Shown here: positions 29,101-39,416 of the stretch, piece after piece
How positions within the stretch are numbered: position 1 is the stretch's first letter
Layout: every line of letters begins with the position of its first letter
NCBI GenBank assembly: GCA_027575765.1
Contig: JANBPT010000287.1
Coordinates: 1-47,548, forward strand
Reading direction: 5' to 3'
Source of the DNA: Tieghemiomyces parasiticus
Taxonomy: Eukaryota; Kickxellomycota; Dimargaritomycetes; Dimargaritales; Dimargaritaceae
DNA length: 47,548 nt
Notes under the pieces: model-generated
The model's input: only the letters and a program-made list of their open reading frames with translations
Databases searched by the model: none
What the model was told of the DNA's origin: nothing
Program-made: the position numbers and the translations under genes

Positions 29101-31787
29101 GTGGTGTGGGCATCGGGATGCTAGAAATTTTGCTCACGGACCATGGGACCGCACAGTTAGTCATGCTGGCGCTCAATGGTCCGCACCATGACCTACTGAA
29201 TACATATATTAGGGGGAGTGATGCACTGTATCGGTTCTTCCCAGTAAAAATTAGACGTAACAGAACAACATCTTATCGTGCATATGGAGTATAATTAGGA
29301 AGTTTGACATCTTGACGACCACGGGTTCTATCATGCTTTAGACGTTAAAGCTGGTTTGGAGAATAGGGCTAAGCTGCCCCCCCCCGTTGAAAATCACCAG
29401 CAGCGTTCCAAGTCACCTCTCAGTTCTGTCTACCACGATGTGTTGGCCTTATTCCTCCCTGATCGACTAGGTTCAGGGTATTGACTGGTACTGCAGTATA
29501 AAAGACACCCTTCATCTCCCTCAGTGGGCGAGTCAACGGCTAGCACTATCTGGCCTACTCGACGGTATACACCGTCTACTTAGCTTACAGATTATCAATC
29601 ATTGTTGTTCTGGCCAGCTTTAGCGCACTATTATATATGCGAGCTGACCATGGTAAAGCCTCCACCATATCAACCTAACCTTGACTAATTACCTACCATG
29701 GTTGCTGACGCCGCACGGGGCACTGCTAGGGTTAATGGGTAAGGTACTACAGCCTGGCAAGCAATTTATTCAGGCTACTGCCCACTCGCCCTCGATCAAA
29801 AAGCTGCAGCGATAACATGGTGGGCTTCGTTCGCCAGTAGCTCAGAAAAAACCGTATCTCGCTCCAATGGCCCGCATTTGGAGGGCCTAGCAATAGGACT
29901 CTCTGCCCTGACGACCTGTTCGCCGTCATTGTCGAAGCGATCCCTCGCGGTAGAGATGCCAGGCTGTTCGTTGCCGACTGCTCCAAGGTAGACGTCCATG
30001 ACGCCTGACACGAATACAACCAGGTGTGTTGGGGCCGCGTGCACAACTCCTTACTCACCATTCGACCCCATATAAACCTGAGCAGCCTCGTAGAGTATCT
30101 CTTTCATGGCGGGTTCAAGGTGAATCTTGGCACTGCTGGCTATGATCTGGGCGATTCAGGCAACGGCCACGGCTATTGCTCATAATTATATCTTACTGGC
30201 TTAGGAAAAACCTATCAAACGAAGAGCAATGGCCATCGATATTAGATCCCACTCTAAAATACTGTAGTGAATAAACCGGTACACTACGATTCTAGATGCC
30301 GAACCATCGAGTAGGCCATCTGACAGTCTAAATAGGGGGCGTATATTAGCTCAGTTGCAGCGGTGGTGATTGTGCCATTTATCGAATCCAATATGCAAGC
30401 CATCCAGATGGTAATGGCACCCGTCAAAACCCCTCGCCAATTAACTAAAGGACAATTACCGCGGTCGGGTTCACCCTGCCATAAGGGCAAGGATAGTATC
30501 GGCATGAAACGACGACGCCGTGATCGCCGCGGCGCTTGGGTACTACCTGTCCTAGTGATGGGCCTGTCACCCACTCTACTGCATAGCAATATGATCCAGA
30601 TGTGGGGGCTGAATCCAGGGAAATTCCTTCAGCGTACTTGTTTGAGCTCGGTAGGCTTACCTAGAGCATCTTCATAAGCTCATAGTGGCATCCACGACTT
30701 AACCGAACATATACTCGAGTTGGTGACCGAAAGTGGGCAGATCACTGTCGCACGCGGGCTAAGATGAGTACACTTCCATTCTCTGAGAGAGGTAGAGCAC
30801 TTTTGCCCATCCCGTCCCACCCTGTGGGGTCTCATCTCAGTGACGCTGATTTCGCTGATAGGTAGCCTCGCTCGCGTGAGTTGAGTACGATGGGGATTGC
30901 CGCTCTGAAGTCTCCATGGTATCTCCTCGGTGCTTGTTAATTATATATTTTTTCTGGACCAAGAGGCCAATCTAGCCAGTGCTCAGCACCAGGACCTAGA
31001 GCCCAGCCAGTGGGCGCTGTTGATCACTGGATTGCTGCGAGGTGGTACTCTATTCAGCCTTAGTATGCGCTGGGGAAAGTGAGCAAGCGTTGCTGCCCGG
31101 TTCGCATGCGGAAGTTTCGATGTGCTGAGCTCGAAACTTTTATACGGTGTAGGGGGTTTAAAGAAAGGGCCAGCCAGCCCCCACCCCCTGCGCGCCTAGT
31201 CAAGCCTTATTCGGAGCTTTGCATAAAGCAAGGTGAACCCGGTGTTATCGAGGTTGCCCACCTGCAGTCCCAGGTCTATCCTGCCGTTATAAACGACCCC
31301 CAGGGCGGGAGTTTAGTCGGAGCACTCTAAGGGCAAGATAAGGCCTAGGGCCCCTGTAGACTGATTTGTAGACGGGAGGGTCGGCCACGCTGTCGGCGGG
31401 GGTTAGTGCGGAATAGTAGTTTACACCTGAACTCTGAACAGGTACGTTGGCAGACCTTGTCGTTGCATCGCACCCATATTGGCGCTGATTGGTTTACTGG
31501 CACCATGACCGCGGTGGGCTCCATCCATCTGGTAAGCAGGGACGCCAGCCGTTGATTTGAGGGGCAATCAATGCTGTATAGCCCGCTTTCAGCTGCACGA
31601 CGTGGTGATGCGATGGGTTCTGCGCGGCAAGTGCTTTGGATTGAGAGCTAGAGCGCCCGCCAGCATTTTTATGCTGTTGCGCCCCCTTCTCTCACGTCCC
31701 ATCTCCCAACCAAACCAGGAGGCCCCTGAGCCCAGACTACCGGCCCCCCACAGCATGGTGGGCCTTGCTCCTACTAAATGTCCATGA
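29101..31787 (+). CDS. POT1: POT1-like telomere end-binding protein; exon chain unresolved, possibly decaying
   Basis: Exon-like pieces on the plus strand match POT1 in order. 29101-29288 fits the first OB fold: EILLTDHGTAQLVMLALNG, then GSDALYRFFPVKIRR, like the family GDIVRFHRLKI. 29471-29564 contains LPQWASQRL, like the linker before the second OB. 29698-29738 joins 29846-29987 in frame across a GTAAGG...CTCAG intron and gives DLFAVIVEAIPRGRDARLFV, then ADCSK, like the second OB of fission yeast Pot1 (...LYVTDYT). 30060-30110 gives LVEYLFHGGF, matching the LxExxLHGG strand. Further pieces are 31079-31320, 31442-31531 and 31593-31787; the last two are joined in frame. POT1 caps the telomeric 3' overhang. 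I could not join all pieces without stops, so the boundaries are tentative. A TATA-like site at 29631 and the ATG at 29698 could instead mark a separate start. Confidence 0.42.
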
Positions 31788-33039
31788 GAGCCAGCTGGGT
31801 GACGTCAAATAGCCCGTGCTCACGCTGGTGAGGACTGGGGTTTAATCACAGTGAAATCGGCATTTGGAGTCTATTAGGTCTGCATACCTCCCACTAATCG
31901 CACAGGCCGGGCCTGTTTACGAAAGGTAGAGTGCCCCTCTGGCGGATGGGGTTGGGATGGGCGGGGAGGAGCGGCTCCGTTTCGCCACACTCTCCATACC
32001 TGGCTTGCCCGACGAATCTGTACTCCCCCGGTCCACCCAGTGCTAAAGGCCTTCAGGGTGACACCCCCCCCCACAGCCTTGTGTACATGCCTGGACACCC
32101 ATATTAGCACGCCCAGCACCGCCTTACACGTCAACCAACCATACCTTACTGCTTGTTGAGCCCCATCACTATCTGCGAGCTCCCCGCTCCCTTTTTCGCC
32201 CTCCGCTGCCCCTTGGTCAGTAATCAACCCATCTCTATTTCGGCCAGTTGACTTATTTTCTTTTGACCCGTGTCCATTTCCGCCCCTTGCACCTGCCCTT
32301 GGTTGATCTTGCCATCTCCCAACCTTCATCCTCCCAAGTCGCCGTCGTTGCACGACTGCCAAACGGGCAATCACAGCGGATCACTACACAACCCCTCCCC
32401 CGCTTGGCACGGCTTCATTTCTCCGCTGGTCTATGCGCCACGCTACTCCTCGTTTAAAGCACACCGAAAGATTTTGGCCCCCAACTGTCCTTGGATGTGG
32501 CAGCTTACTGTTTTCATTTAGCCAAATCTCCTCCCCTACGACTCCTCAAGGTCCCACCGCTCTACTTCGACTAGCTGGTGCCGCCTGCAGGTCATCCCCA
32601 TCCAGCACAGATACCTTTACGTTCTTCGACTGCTGTGTTTGAACCGTCGGGAGTACAAGCGTCGAAGAAGCAAGGCCGCCCCTTCCACCCTCACGGCCGT
32701 GACAACTATCTTCATTACCTTTACTCTGGGTAAGCGCTCCTGACCAACATCGTCTTCTTCAAAACCCTGCGCCCGCTGCCCTATTCTACTCATCTTCAAG
32801 TCTGGCTCTACTGTTAGTTCAAAAGGTACACCCAACACTCTCTTTCTCCCTCTCCCTCTCTTTATATATATATCTATCTATACTGCATCATCTGTGACCC
32901 ATCCGACCGATTTTCGCCCTCTCCCCGCCGGTCGGACCCGAATCCCAGTGCCCGCTGGCCACTTTCGTCGGGATAACTGCCGTGCAACACTACCGCCCCC
33001 TTCCCACCCACGCCGCGCGCAAGCCTGCCCTCCAACACC
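31788..33039. other. Intergenic before the Ste20/PAK kinase
   Basis: From about 32240 the plus strand becomes pyrimidine-rich, as in other leaders of this window, ending in a CT-rich plus TATATATA stretch at 32861. A CT-rich leader then runs into the ATG at 33040. No gene was recognised. Confidence 0.5.
32861..32873 (+). promoter_or_regulatory. TATA-like tract of the Ste20/PAK gene
   Basis: TTTATATATATAT, 167 bp before the kinase start and directly after a run of CTCTC. It is AT-rich in a GC-rich leader, so a TATA role is plausible. Confidence 0.4.
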
Positions 33040-35484
33040 ATGTCGGGTCCAGGTCCTAACCTTCACCGCAAGACGTCGTCTTCACAGCAGTCGTACCGCC
33101 CGCCCGACGAAACCCCCGGCAGTGGTGCCCCCGCTACCCATCATCTCATGGCCGATCCGGACTCCTTCATCCCGCACCGGAGTCCCCCGCCGCCCCCGGG
33201 CGTGGCCACCTCGTCCGTTTCCAAGTCGCTATCCATGTCCAATATGCGACACGCCGGAGCACCTGCCCACCCGCCGTCCAACCCGCAGGTGCACTACTCC
33301 GCCGTGGCTTCGCATGCCAGCGGGGCCTCTTACCAACCACCTCCGCACCACTATCATCAGCACTCCGGCTCCCAGCCGGGTTCGCTCGGTACGCCGCACC
33401 GCGCACCGCCGCCCGCCCCGCGCAAGGGACCCGCGCGGCCCCCGGATAGTGGGTACAACCCACCGGCCCCAGGCGCACCCAAGCTACCCTCTGGTCCACC
33501 CCTTCACCGGTCCGTCACCTCTCCAGAGGATCTAAGCGGTGCCCGTTACCAGGGTGGCAGCGACTCGTCCCTCAAACCGCTTAGCGAGGCCTATCACGGC
33601 ACCCTCGAACCCATCACCCCGATCGACAGTCCCAATGGCAAGGGAGTCAAGGGCGTGTTTGGTAACCTCATGAGTTCTTTCTCGGAGCTGCTATCTGGGG
33701 AGAAGAAGGCAGAGATTAGCTCGCCCTACAACCCTATCCACATTACCCACGCGGGTTTCAACTCCGACACGGGTGAATTCACCGGGTTGCCGCGCGAATG
33801 GTCGGTAATGCTACGTGAGGCTGGAATCTCCAAACAGGAGCAGCAGGCGAACTCCCAGGCTGTAATTGACGTGGTCAACTTTTACCAGGACAACGCCAAC
33901 TTTAAGGGTGACGCCGTATGGGCCAAGATGGCCACACCGAACGCGCCCTCTAACCGGCAGCCCAACCGGCCCCCGCCCCCACCGCCCCATGCCGGACACA
34001 CGCCAGCGTTTGAGAACCCGGTAAGTACCACTACCGGCCGTGGTTACCCGCTGCTTTTATTTAGTGCGGTATGGCCTAGCCTGATCTCACTCTGGCTGTT
34101 TGTAGATCTACCTGCTAACCACCACTTTTACTTGCCCAATTGCATTCAATTTTAACCGCCGACCCAGCGCGCCCCCCCGCCGCCGCCCCCCATGGAGAAG
34201 CCACGTGTCCGGCCCGCGAACCCGCATCACCTGCCCAGTAAGGCCCAGAGCGCCGACGAACTAAACCAGGTCACTCCCACCTTGACCCGATCGCAGACCA
34301 ATCCGGGGCAGGGCCACTACGCCCAACACGCCCTACAGCACTCCAAATCACAGTCACATCGGCGGGAGCCGACGGCCGTACACACCAACGCGGCCATGGC
34401 CGCCACGGCCGGCGCTGGAGGATACCCATCGAAACCGATGCCCCCCGGTCCGCATCACACCGGCGGTACGAGTGCCCCACGTCGGGAACACCCGCCTAAC
34501 GCCCATGGTCCGTCGGCCCAGGCCTCCGCCCCGCCGCGTACCGCGCCCGGCACGGGTCCTATCCCGCGGGCCAAGCCCCCGGGTCGCCAGGACACGGACG
34601 ATGTGGTGGAGCGCCTCCGCGCCATCTGCAACCCAGCCGACCCCACGCAGCTGTACCTCAACCGCGTCAAGATTGGCCAGGGCGCGTCCGGCGGCGTCTA
34701 TACCGCCACCCAGTCCAGCACCAGCCGCTGCGTCGCCATTAAGCAGATGAACCTGGAGAAGCAGCCCAAAAAGGACCTCATCATCAACGAGATTCTGGTC
34801 ATGCGTGAGAGCGTCCACCCCAACATTGTCAACTACATTGACAGTTTCCTGTTCCGTGGAGACCTTTGGGTAGTGATGGAGTACATGGAGGGCGGTAGCC
34901 TCACGGAGGTGGTCACCAACAACCTGATGACGGAGGGCCAGATCGCGGCCGTTTGCCGGGAGACCTTGGAGGGTCTCAAGCATCTGCACTCCAAGGGTGT
35001 CATTCACCGCGATATCAAGAGTGACAACGTGCTGCTCTCCCTGACGGGGGAGATTAAGCTCACAGATTTTGGTTTCTGCGCGCAGCTAAACGACTCCAAC
35101 GCCAAGCGGACCACTATGGTGGGCACACCGTACTGGATGTCCCCTGAGGTGGTGAAGCGCAAGGAATACGGCCCCAAGGTTGACATTTGGTCGTTGGGTA
35201 TAATGGCTATTGAAATGGTTGAGGGCGAACCGCCATATCTCAACGAAAACCCCCTCCGCGCCCTGTACCTGATTGCCACGAACGGCACCCCGACCCTTCA
35301 GAATCCCGAGAGCTTATCGCTGGTCTTCCGCGACTTTTTGGAGAAGGCCCTTGAGGTGTCACCCGAGAAGCGCCCCAACGCCACCCAGCTCCTAGGCCAC
35401 CAGTTCATCCAGAAGGCTGAACCCCTACGGAGCCTGGCCCCGCTCATTCGGAGAGCCCGGGAACAGGCCAACCGTGACGTGTGA
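33040..35484 (+). CDS. STE20: Ste20/PAK-family serine/threonine kinase with CRIB domain
   Basis: Two exons, 33040-34020 and 34168-35484, are joined in phase 0 across a 147-bp GTAAGT...CAG intron to 765 residues. It is a Cdc42/Rac effector kinase acting in polarity, the actin cytoskeleton and MAP-kinase signalling. The N-terminal ~220 residues are Pro/Ser/His-rich. The CRIB/PBD starts at ~226 ([15 protein letters not shown], followed by the autoinhibitory [12 protein letters not shown]). A second Pro-rich linker, with polyproline on both sides of the intron (possible SH3 sites), precedes the kinase domain at ~490-742. Kinase landmarks: [14 protein letters not shown] lysine ~519, HRDIKSDN near 609, DFGFC near 627, and activation loop [16 protein letters not shown] with the conserved Thr. 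All catalytic residues are present. No PH domain is seen, so it is Ste20/PAK-like rather than Cla4-like. The start has the CACCATG context. Confidence 0.96.
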
Positions 35485-36292
35485 AAGGAGTGAGGAATAT
35501 GGAAACTAATATGGAGACGGGTCAGGGCAGGGGCGTCTGGCTAAATGGCCGGTGATCCCCTCTTGCCTCCCCTCCTCATTGAGGCTACCCTCGTCCTACT
35601 AGCTAGCCCCGCTCTCCTCGCTCGCCACCATATCCCAAATTCTCGTTCTAGCACTGTCCACCACTTCTAAAGCACCATATTTTTTTTTAAATCTTCAACC
35701 ACTCTGTTATCATCACTTTTTATTACAATACCACCCCCCGTCATTCACGTTCGTTACCGTTGGATTATCCTAGTATGCTATCCTTTCTTCTTTGACCACT
35801 TCCCACCTTCGTCCCCCTAAAGCGTTCGCCACTTCTCTTCCCAGCTCATGCGGGTCTTGTGTCGTAGCTTCACCCCACCCTCCATACCATTTGAATAATG
35901 CAGCTGGTCTCTGTTCTTTTCGATTGTTTCATCTCGCTGGCCTACTAGGATTCCGCCACTTAATCACACATTCCTAATACTGCTCGTCATGGCAAGTGTT
36001 TCGGGATAGTTATTTTTCCCGTCCCTCCTGACCCTGTCACTCTGTCTGCTCTATATACCGCCGTTTCCAACTTTATATAAATGTTGTTAATCTTAACGCG
36101 ATTGGGTGGCTTACGGACATGGATATTGTGCGCTCTTGACTGCGTCACATGTCGGCTTCAAATGGCCCAGGTACTGTTTGCACTTGGGCAACAGCTCACC
36201 TCCATAAACCGGGACATCCATTTATTGTTAGCTAACGGTTTCGGCATTGGTTGTGAAGGCGTCCAACGCTAGAGGGACAACACAAGGGTAGT
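35485..36292. other. Intergenic between convergent kinase and NDUFB11 genes
   Basis: Pyrimidine- and T-rich 3' flank of the kinase (T run at 35680-35690), then AT-rich sequence with a minus-strand polyadenylation signal for the ESSS gene. No gene was seen. Confidence 0.55.
36221..36226 (-). terminator. Candidate polyadenylation signal for the NDUFB11/ESSS gene
   Basis: AATAAA on the minus strand, 67 bp after the stop codon of the ESSS gene. Confidence 0.5.
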
Positions 36293-36847
36293 TTACCACT
36301 TGATGGGCGTGTGCGGGTAGTCAAAGTTCTCGCCACGCTCCTTGAGGCGCTTCTTGGCCTCGATAAGGGCCCAGGTCTGGATCTTAGTGTCGGGCTTGTA
36401 GTGGTAGGCGAGGGCGAAGACGCCCATGCCGCCCCAGTACAGGAAGTAAAAGGGGAATTCCCAGGACTCCCACTTACGCTTCTGACCAGGCTTGAGTGGC
36501 TGAAGGGTGAGGGTGGAGAATTCCGTCGTACGTGCCAATGATAAGAGCGTACCAAGGGACGGGGTGAGGCGTAGGTTCAGACGGTTAGTACGGCGGTTCC
36601 CTGGCCGTTATCAGGCGATATATGTATATATATATATTTATATAGAGAGAGAGGCAGCCCGCGGTATCCGGATTACGTACCGCCCGATGGGCAGCACCTA
36701 GCAACGAGAGCTTACCTTCTCACCAAAGAGCCAGCCGCTGGGTTGGTTGAACTCCTGAGCGATACCGGCGCGGCGGAGCAGAGCACCCCGGGCGGTCATG
36801 CGGTGCAGTGGGGAGAACCCCAGTCCGCGGATGTTGTTGAAACTCAT
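36293..36847 (-). CDS. NDUFB11: NADH:ubiquinone oxidoreductase (complex I) subunit ESSS/NDUFB11
   Basis: Exon 1 is 36847-36716 and exon 2 is 36499-36293, with a 216-bp GTAAGC...CAG intron. Together they give 112 residues. It is an accessory single-pass subunit of the complex I membrane arm in the inner mitochondrial membrane. The N-terminal ~30 residues are rich in Arg and hydroxyl residues without acids (RGLGF...HRMTARGALLRRAG), as expected for a mitochondrial targeting sequence. The mature part reads PSGWLFGEK, then PLKPGQKRKWESWE, then one membrane segment (FYFLYWGGMGVFALAY). It ends with YKPDTKIQTWALIEAKKRL, the family's YxPDxxIxxWAxxEAxxRL signature. An ATG at 36538 within the intron would drop the presequence and is rejected. 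Confidence 0.85.
36618..36644. repeat. (TA)n-rich tract in the NDUFB11 intron
   Basis: An imperfect TA run followed by a short (GA)n, inside the 216-bp intron of the minus-strand ESSS gene. Confidence 0.85.
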
Positions 36848-37945
36848 GAGGGTAAAGGTAGACTATCTAGCTGGGAGGAAGACCAAATGTGTGTTGGGTG
36901 AGCAAGGAGAGGAGAAGTACAGGTGTAGTTGATTTTACAAAATGTGGTGGAGGGATTGAGGGACAGGTGGTGGGATTCAAGATGGCGGAGCCTGGCTGCA
37001 TGCAACAAGATCGTCAGCGCCCTGAAGCTTGTCCAGTTGCCCTCCCTGTGTCGGTCACTATGGTGAGAGGGGGAGTAGGCATGTCCTCCCTGCCCATGCT
37101 GAAACCCGTGGCAGGTGGGTTGGGCCCAGCACAGGTTTACAGGGTGGAATGGGGAGAAGCCGTTGGTGTCCGCTATGGGGCCCCTCCTCAGTGGGACGGG
37201 ACGGGAAGGAGACCTATGGCGAGTGGGTTTTCGGAGGCTGCAACTCTCAGTTCACGTGAGGATAAGTGCCTTGCTGGCTGGTTCCGCGCATTTACTAAGG
37301 AGGGAGGGGGGGGGGTGCTACCTCCAGGCTTGTAGCTAATCTACCTACCCATTTGCCACCGTAGCCTGGCAGGCAGCACTAAAATATACACCGCTTTTTG
37401 CCACAGCGAGGCACGTACGCATTGGGATATCCATCGAACTATACAGGGTGACTCCCGCCGTCACCTAAACGTCTCCCTCCTTTCCGTCTTCAATTTAGTC
37501 GTTGGTCTATCCGGTGCACCCCATTCAGACACGTACGTACCATATCCGCCCCCTCTCGCCGAAGAACCCTACCACACCATGGGGCTTGACGAGCCATGTC
37601 CATCCGGCGCTGCCATCGCTCGATCCATCCATCCATCCGTCTGCGGGAGCGCTGTTTGGATCCTCCAGACACGAGCCGCCGCCAACATCCGACGGATGAA
37701 TGGACGTTGAGTGATAGGTGCCGCTCCGGATGCCGTCGGTCGGCATGCCACGCACTTTGGTTTTGCGAAACTGCTGAACAGAGCCTTCTGGCCCTTGGCT
37801 ACAAAGTGGCACCACCAGCTACCCTATCCGACTGCATTTCCGTCGAGGCATCCCTGCCACATAAACCCCCCGTGAAGCACCAGACTAACGCCTGCACTAT
37901 CTCTTGAATCCCTACGCTGAAACCCATTACCACAGATACTCCACA
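36848..37945. other. Divergent intergenic region between NDUFB11 and RPL9
   Basis: Shared upstream region of two genes read outwards. It is purine-rich on the left and pyrimidine-rich on the right, with a G run at 37306-37315 and a short (CATC)n at about 37625-37640. No further gene was seen. Confidence 0.5.
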
Positions 37946-38515
37946 ATGCGCGACATTTCCAAGGACGAGATCATCACCATTCCCGATGGTGTCACGGTCG
38001 AGATCAAGGCCCGCCACGTCACTGTGACCGGTCCCCGGGGTACCCTCAAGAAGGGCCTGCGCCATATCGACATGGACCTGCAGCGCCCGAACAAGAAGAC
38101 CATCCGCATCGTGGTCTGGGGCGGCAAGCGCAAGCACGTGGCCTGCATCCGCACCGTGCGCTCTCTGATCGACAACATGATCACCGGCGTGACCAAGGGT
38201 TACAAGTACAAGATGCGCTTCGTGTACGCCCATTTCCCCATCAACGTGAACGTGGTCGAGGACGGCAAGCTTGTCGAGATCCGTAACTTCTTGGGCGAGA
38301 AGGTTGTGCGCCGCATCAACCTCCTGGAGGGTGTCTCGTGCGAGATCTCCACCGCCCAGAAGGACGAGATCATCCTGACGGGTAACGACGTTGAGATGGT
38401 GTCTCAGTCCGCTGCCTCCATCCAGCAGTCCACTCTGGCCAAGAACAAGGATATCCGTAAATTCCTGGACGGTATCTACGTCTCGGAGAAGACCAACATC
38501 GTTGTCGAAGAGTAA
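37946..38515 (+). CDS. RPL9: 60S ribosomal protein L9 (uL6)
   Basis: A single exon of 189 residues, close to the 190 or so of fungal and animal L9. It is a large-subunit protein near the sarcin-ricin loop and the GTPase centre. It starts with [20 protein letters not shown] and LKKGLRHI. It contains [20 protein letters not shown], the YAHFPINV strand and the [11 protein letters not shown] region, and ends in the family-typical [16 protein letters not shown] segment. All parts of the two-domain uL6 fold are present. The start is ATG 37946 (CCACAATG). The frame is open a little further upstream but has no earlier ATG. The codons are strongly biased to C in third position, as expected for high expression. 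An AATAAA follows 124 bp after the stop. Confidence 0.97.
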   Translation: MRDISKDEIITIPDGVTVEIKARHVTVTGPRGTLKKGLRHIDMDLQRPNKKTIRIVVWGGKRKHVACIRTVRSLIDNMITGVTKGYKYKMRFVYAHFPINVNVVEDGKLVEIRNFLGEKVVRRINLLEGVSCEISTAQKDEIILTGNDVEMVSQSAASIQQSTLAKNKDIRKFLDGIYVSEKTNIVVEE

Positions 38516-39416
38516 TTTTCCCTCTACGTGCACGTTCTGCTCGTTTGCCGCCTTGCCATGTTTCTCCATCCCCTCCCCTCACCCCACTCTTTGCCCGGGC
38601 GCCTCGACATAGCGATGTATAACAGGGACCGCTCGGACAATAAAACCGGCTACACCAGTGGTGATTAGAATTGTGAAGCGCTGATTGTGGCTAGCGGCCG
38701 GTTTTGTGCGTTTGTGTTAACTAAACACGGGATTTGGAACTTTGATGTGTTAAAGTTACCAGATAATGTATACATAATGGCAGTGCTGGCGATCGAAGGT
38801 TGATGGTATCACTCCAGAGCAACGTTTACGATAGTGGAGGTACACGGGTGGCCGCGACGGCTGGATCTGGCCTGTGGTGAGCAATGTAAGGCGCCTTTTA
38901 GGCCTCTTTACTAAACAAGCTTCCAGTGTTTGATGCTATCCTGGACATCCCTCGATACTGGCCGCATTAGGACGCTATCGAAAAGTCTTGTAAAGAGAGC
39001 ATCTCAGGTGGCCTAGTGGGCCATGTCCATTTGAGTGACCCACCATGTTTCATTGGAAATAAACCAAGTTCGCAGTCTCGACTGCTGGACTCCCCCTTTG
39101 TCGAAAGCCCTCCTCCAACGTCCAAATATCTAGGCGTCAAAGGTGGGACACTACCCCTTAACTCCTCTCACGGCTGTTTAGTAGGCCGACACTTTTTAAC
39201 ATCTCGGGCAAGGGGAGCGGGTTACACGTGCGGAGCATACACACCAACAGCCACCGGATTTCTCCCTCTTACACAAGCGTCAAGCACATGTAAACAAAGC
39301 GACCCATTCCCTCCAACTGCTGAGTCTATCGCTTATACTCTCACCCTTTATCCACCCTCCCTCGCGGCCACTGGCCTCCGCCCTCATCCTCTCTTGCTCA
39401 TTTACATTCCGCCGCC
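38516..39416. other. Intergenic between RPL9 and the SSX2IP-like gene
   Basis: RPL9 3' flank with its polyadenylation signal, then mixed sequence that becomes pyrimidine-rich as it approaches the next start (from about 39300). No gene was seen. Confidence 0.55.
38639..38644 (+). terminator. Candidate polyadenylation signal for RPL9
   Basis: AATAAA, 124 bp after the RPL9 stop codon, on the same strand. Confidence 0.6.

Noticed and set aside
29846..29987. Metacaspase-like motif in the POT1-like second OB region
   Set aside because: A DCS stretch after two hydrophobic strands recalls metacaspases, but there is no His-Gly or DxCHSG motif and the strands fit the OB fold better.
31079..31330. Separate 83-residue gene
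   Set aside because: It begins at a GTGAGC donor rather than an ATG; better explained as a later piece of the POT1-like locus, though not proven.
36500..36538. Start of the ESSS subunit at 36538
   Set aside because: This segment is the end of an intron; using it would remove the targeting presequence and the conserved WLFGEK block.
37904..37945. N-terminal extension of RPL9
   Set aside because: The frame is open but contains no ATG, and the family starts at the MRDI-type N-terminus.
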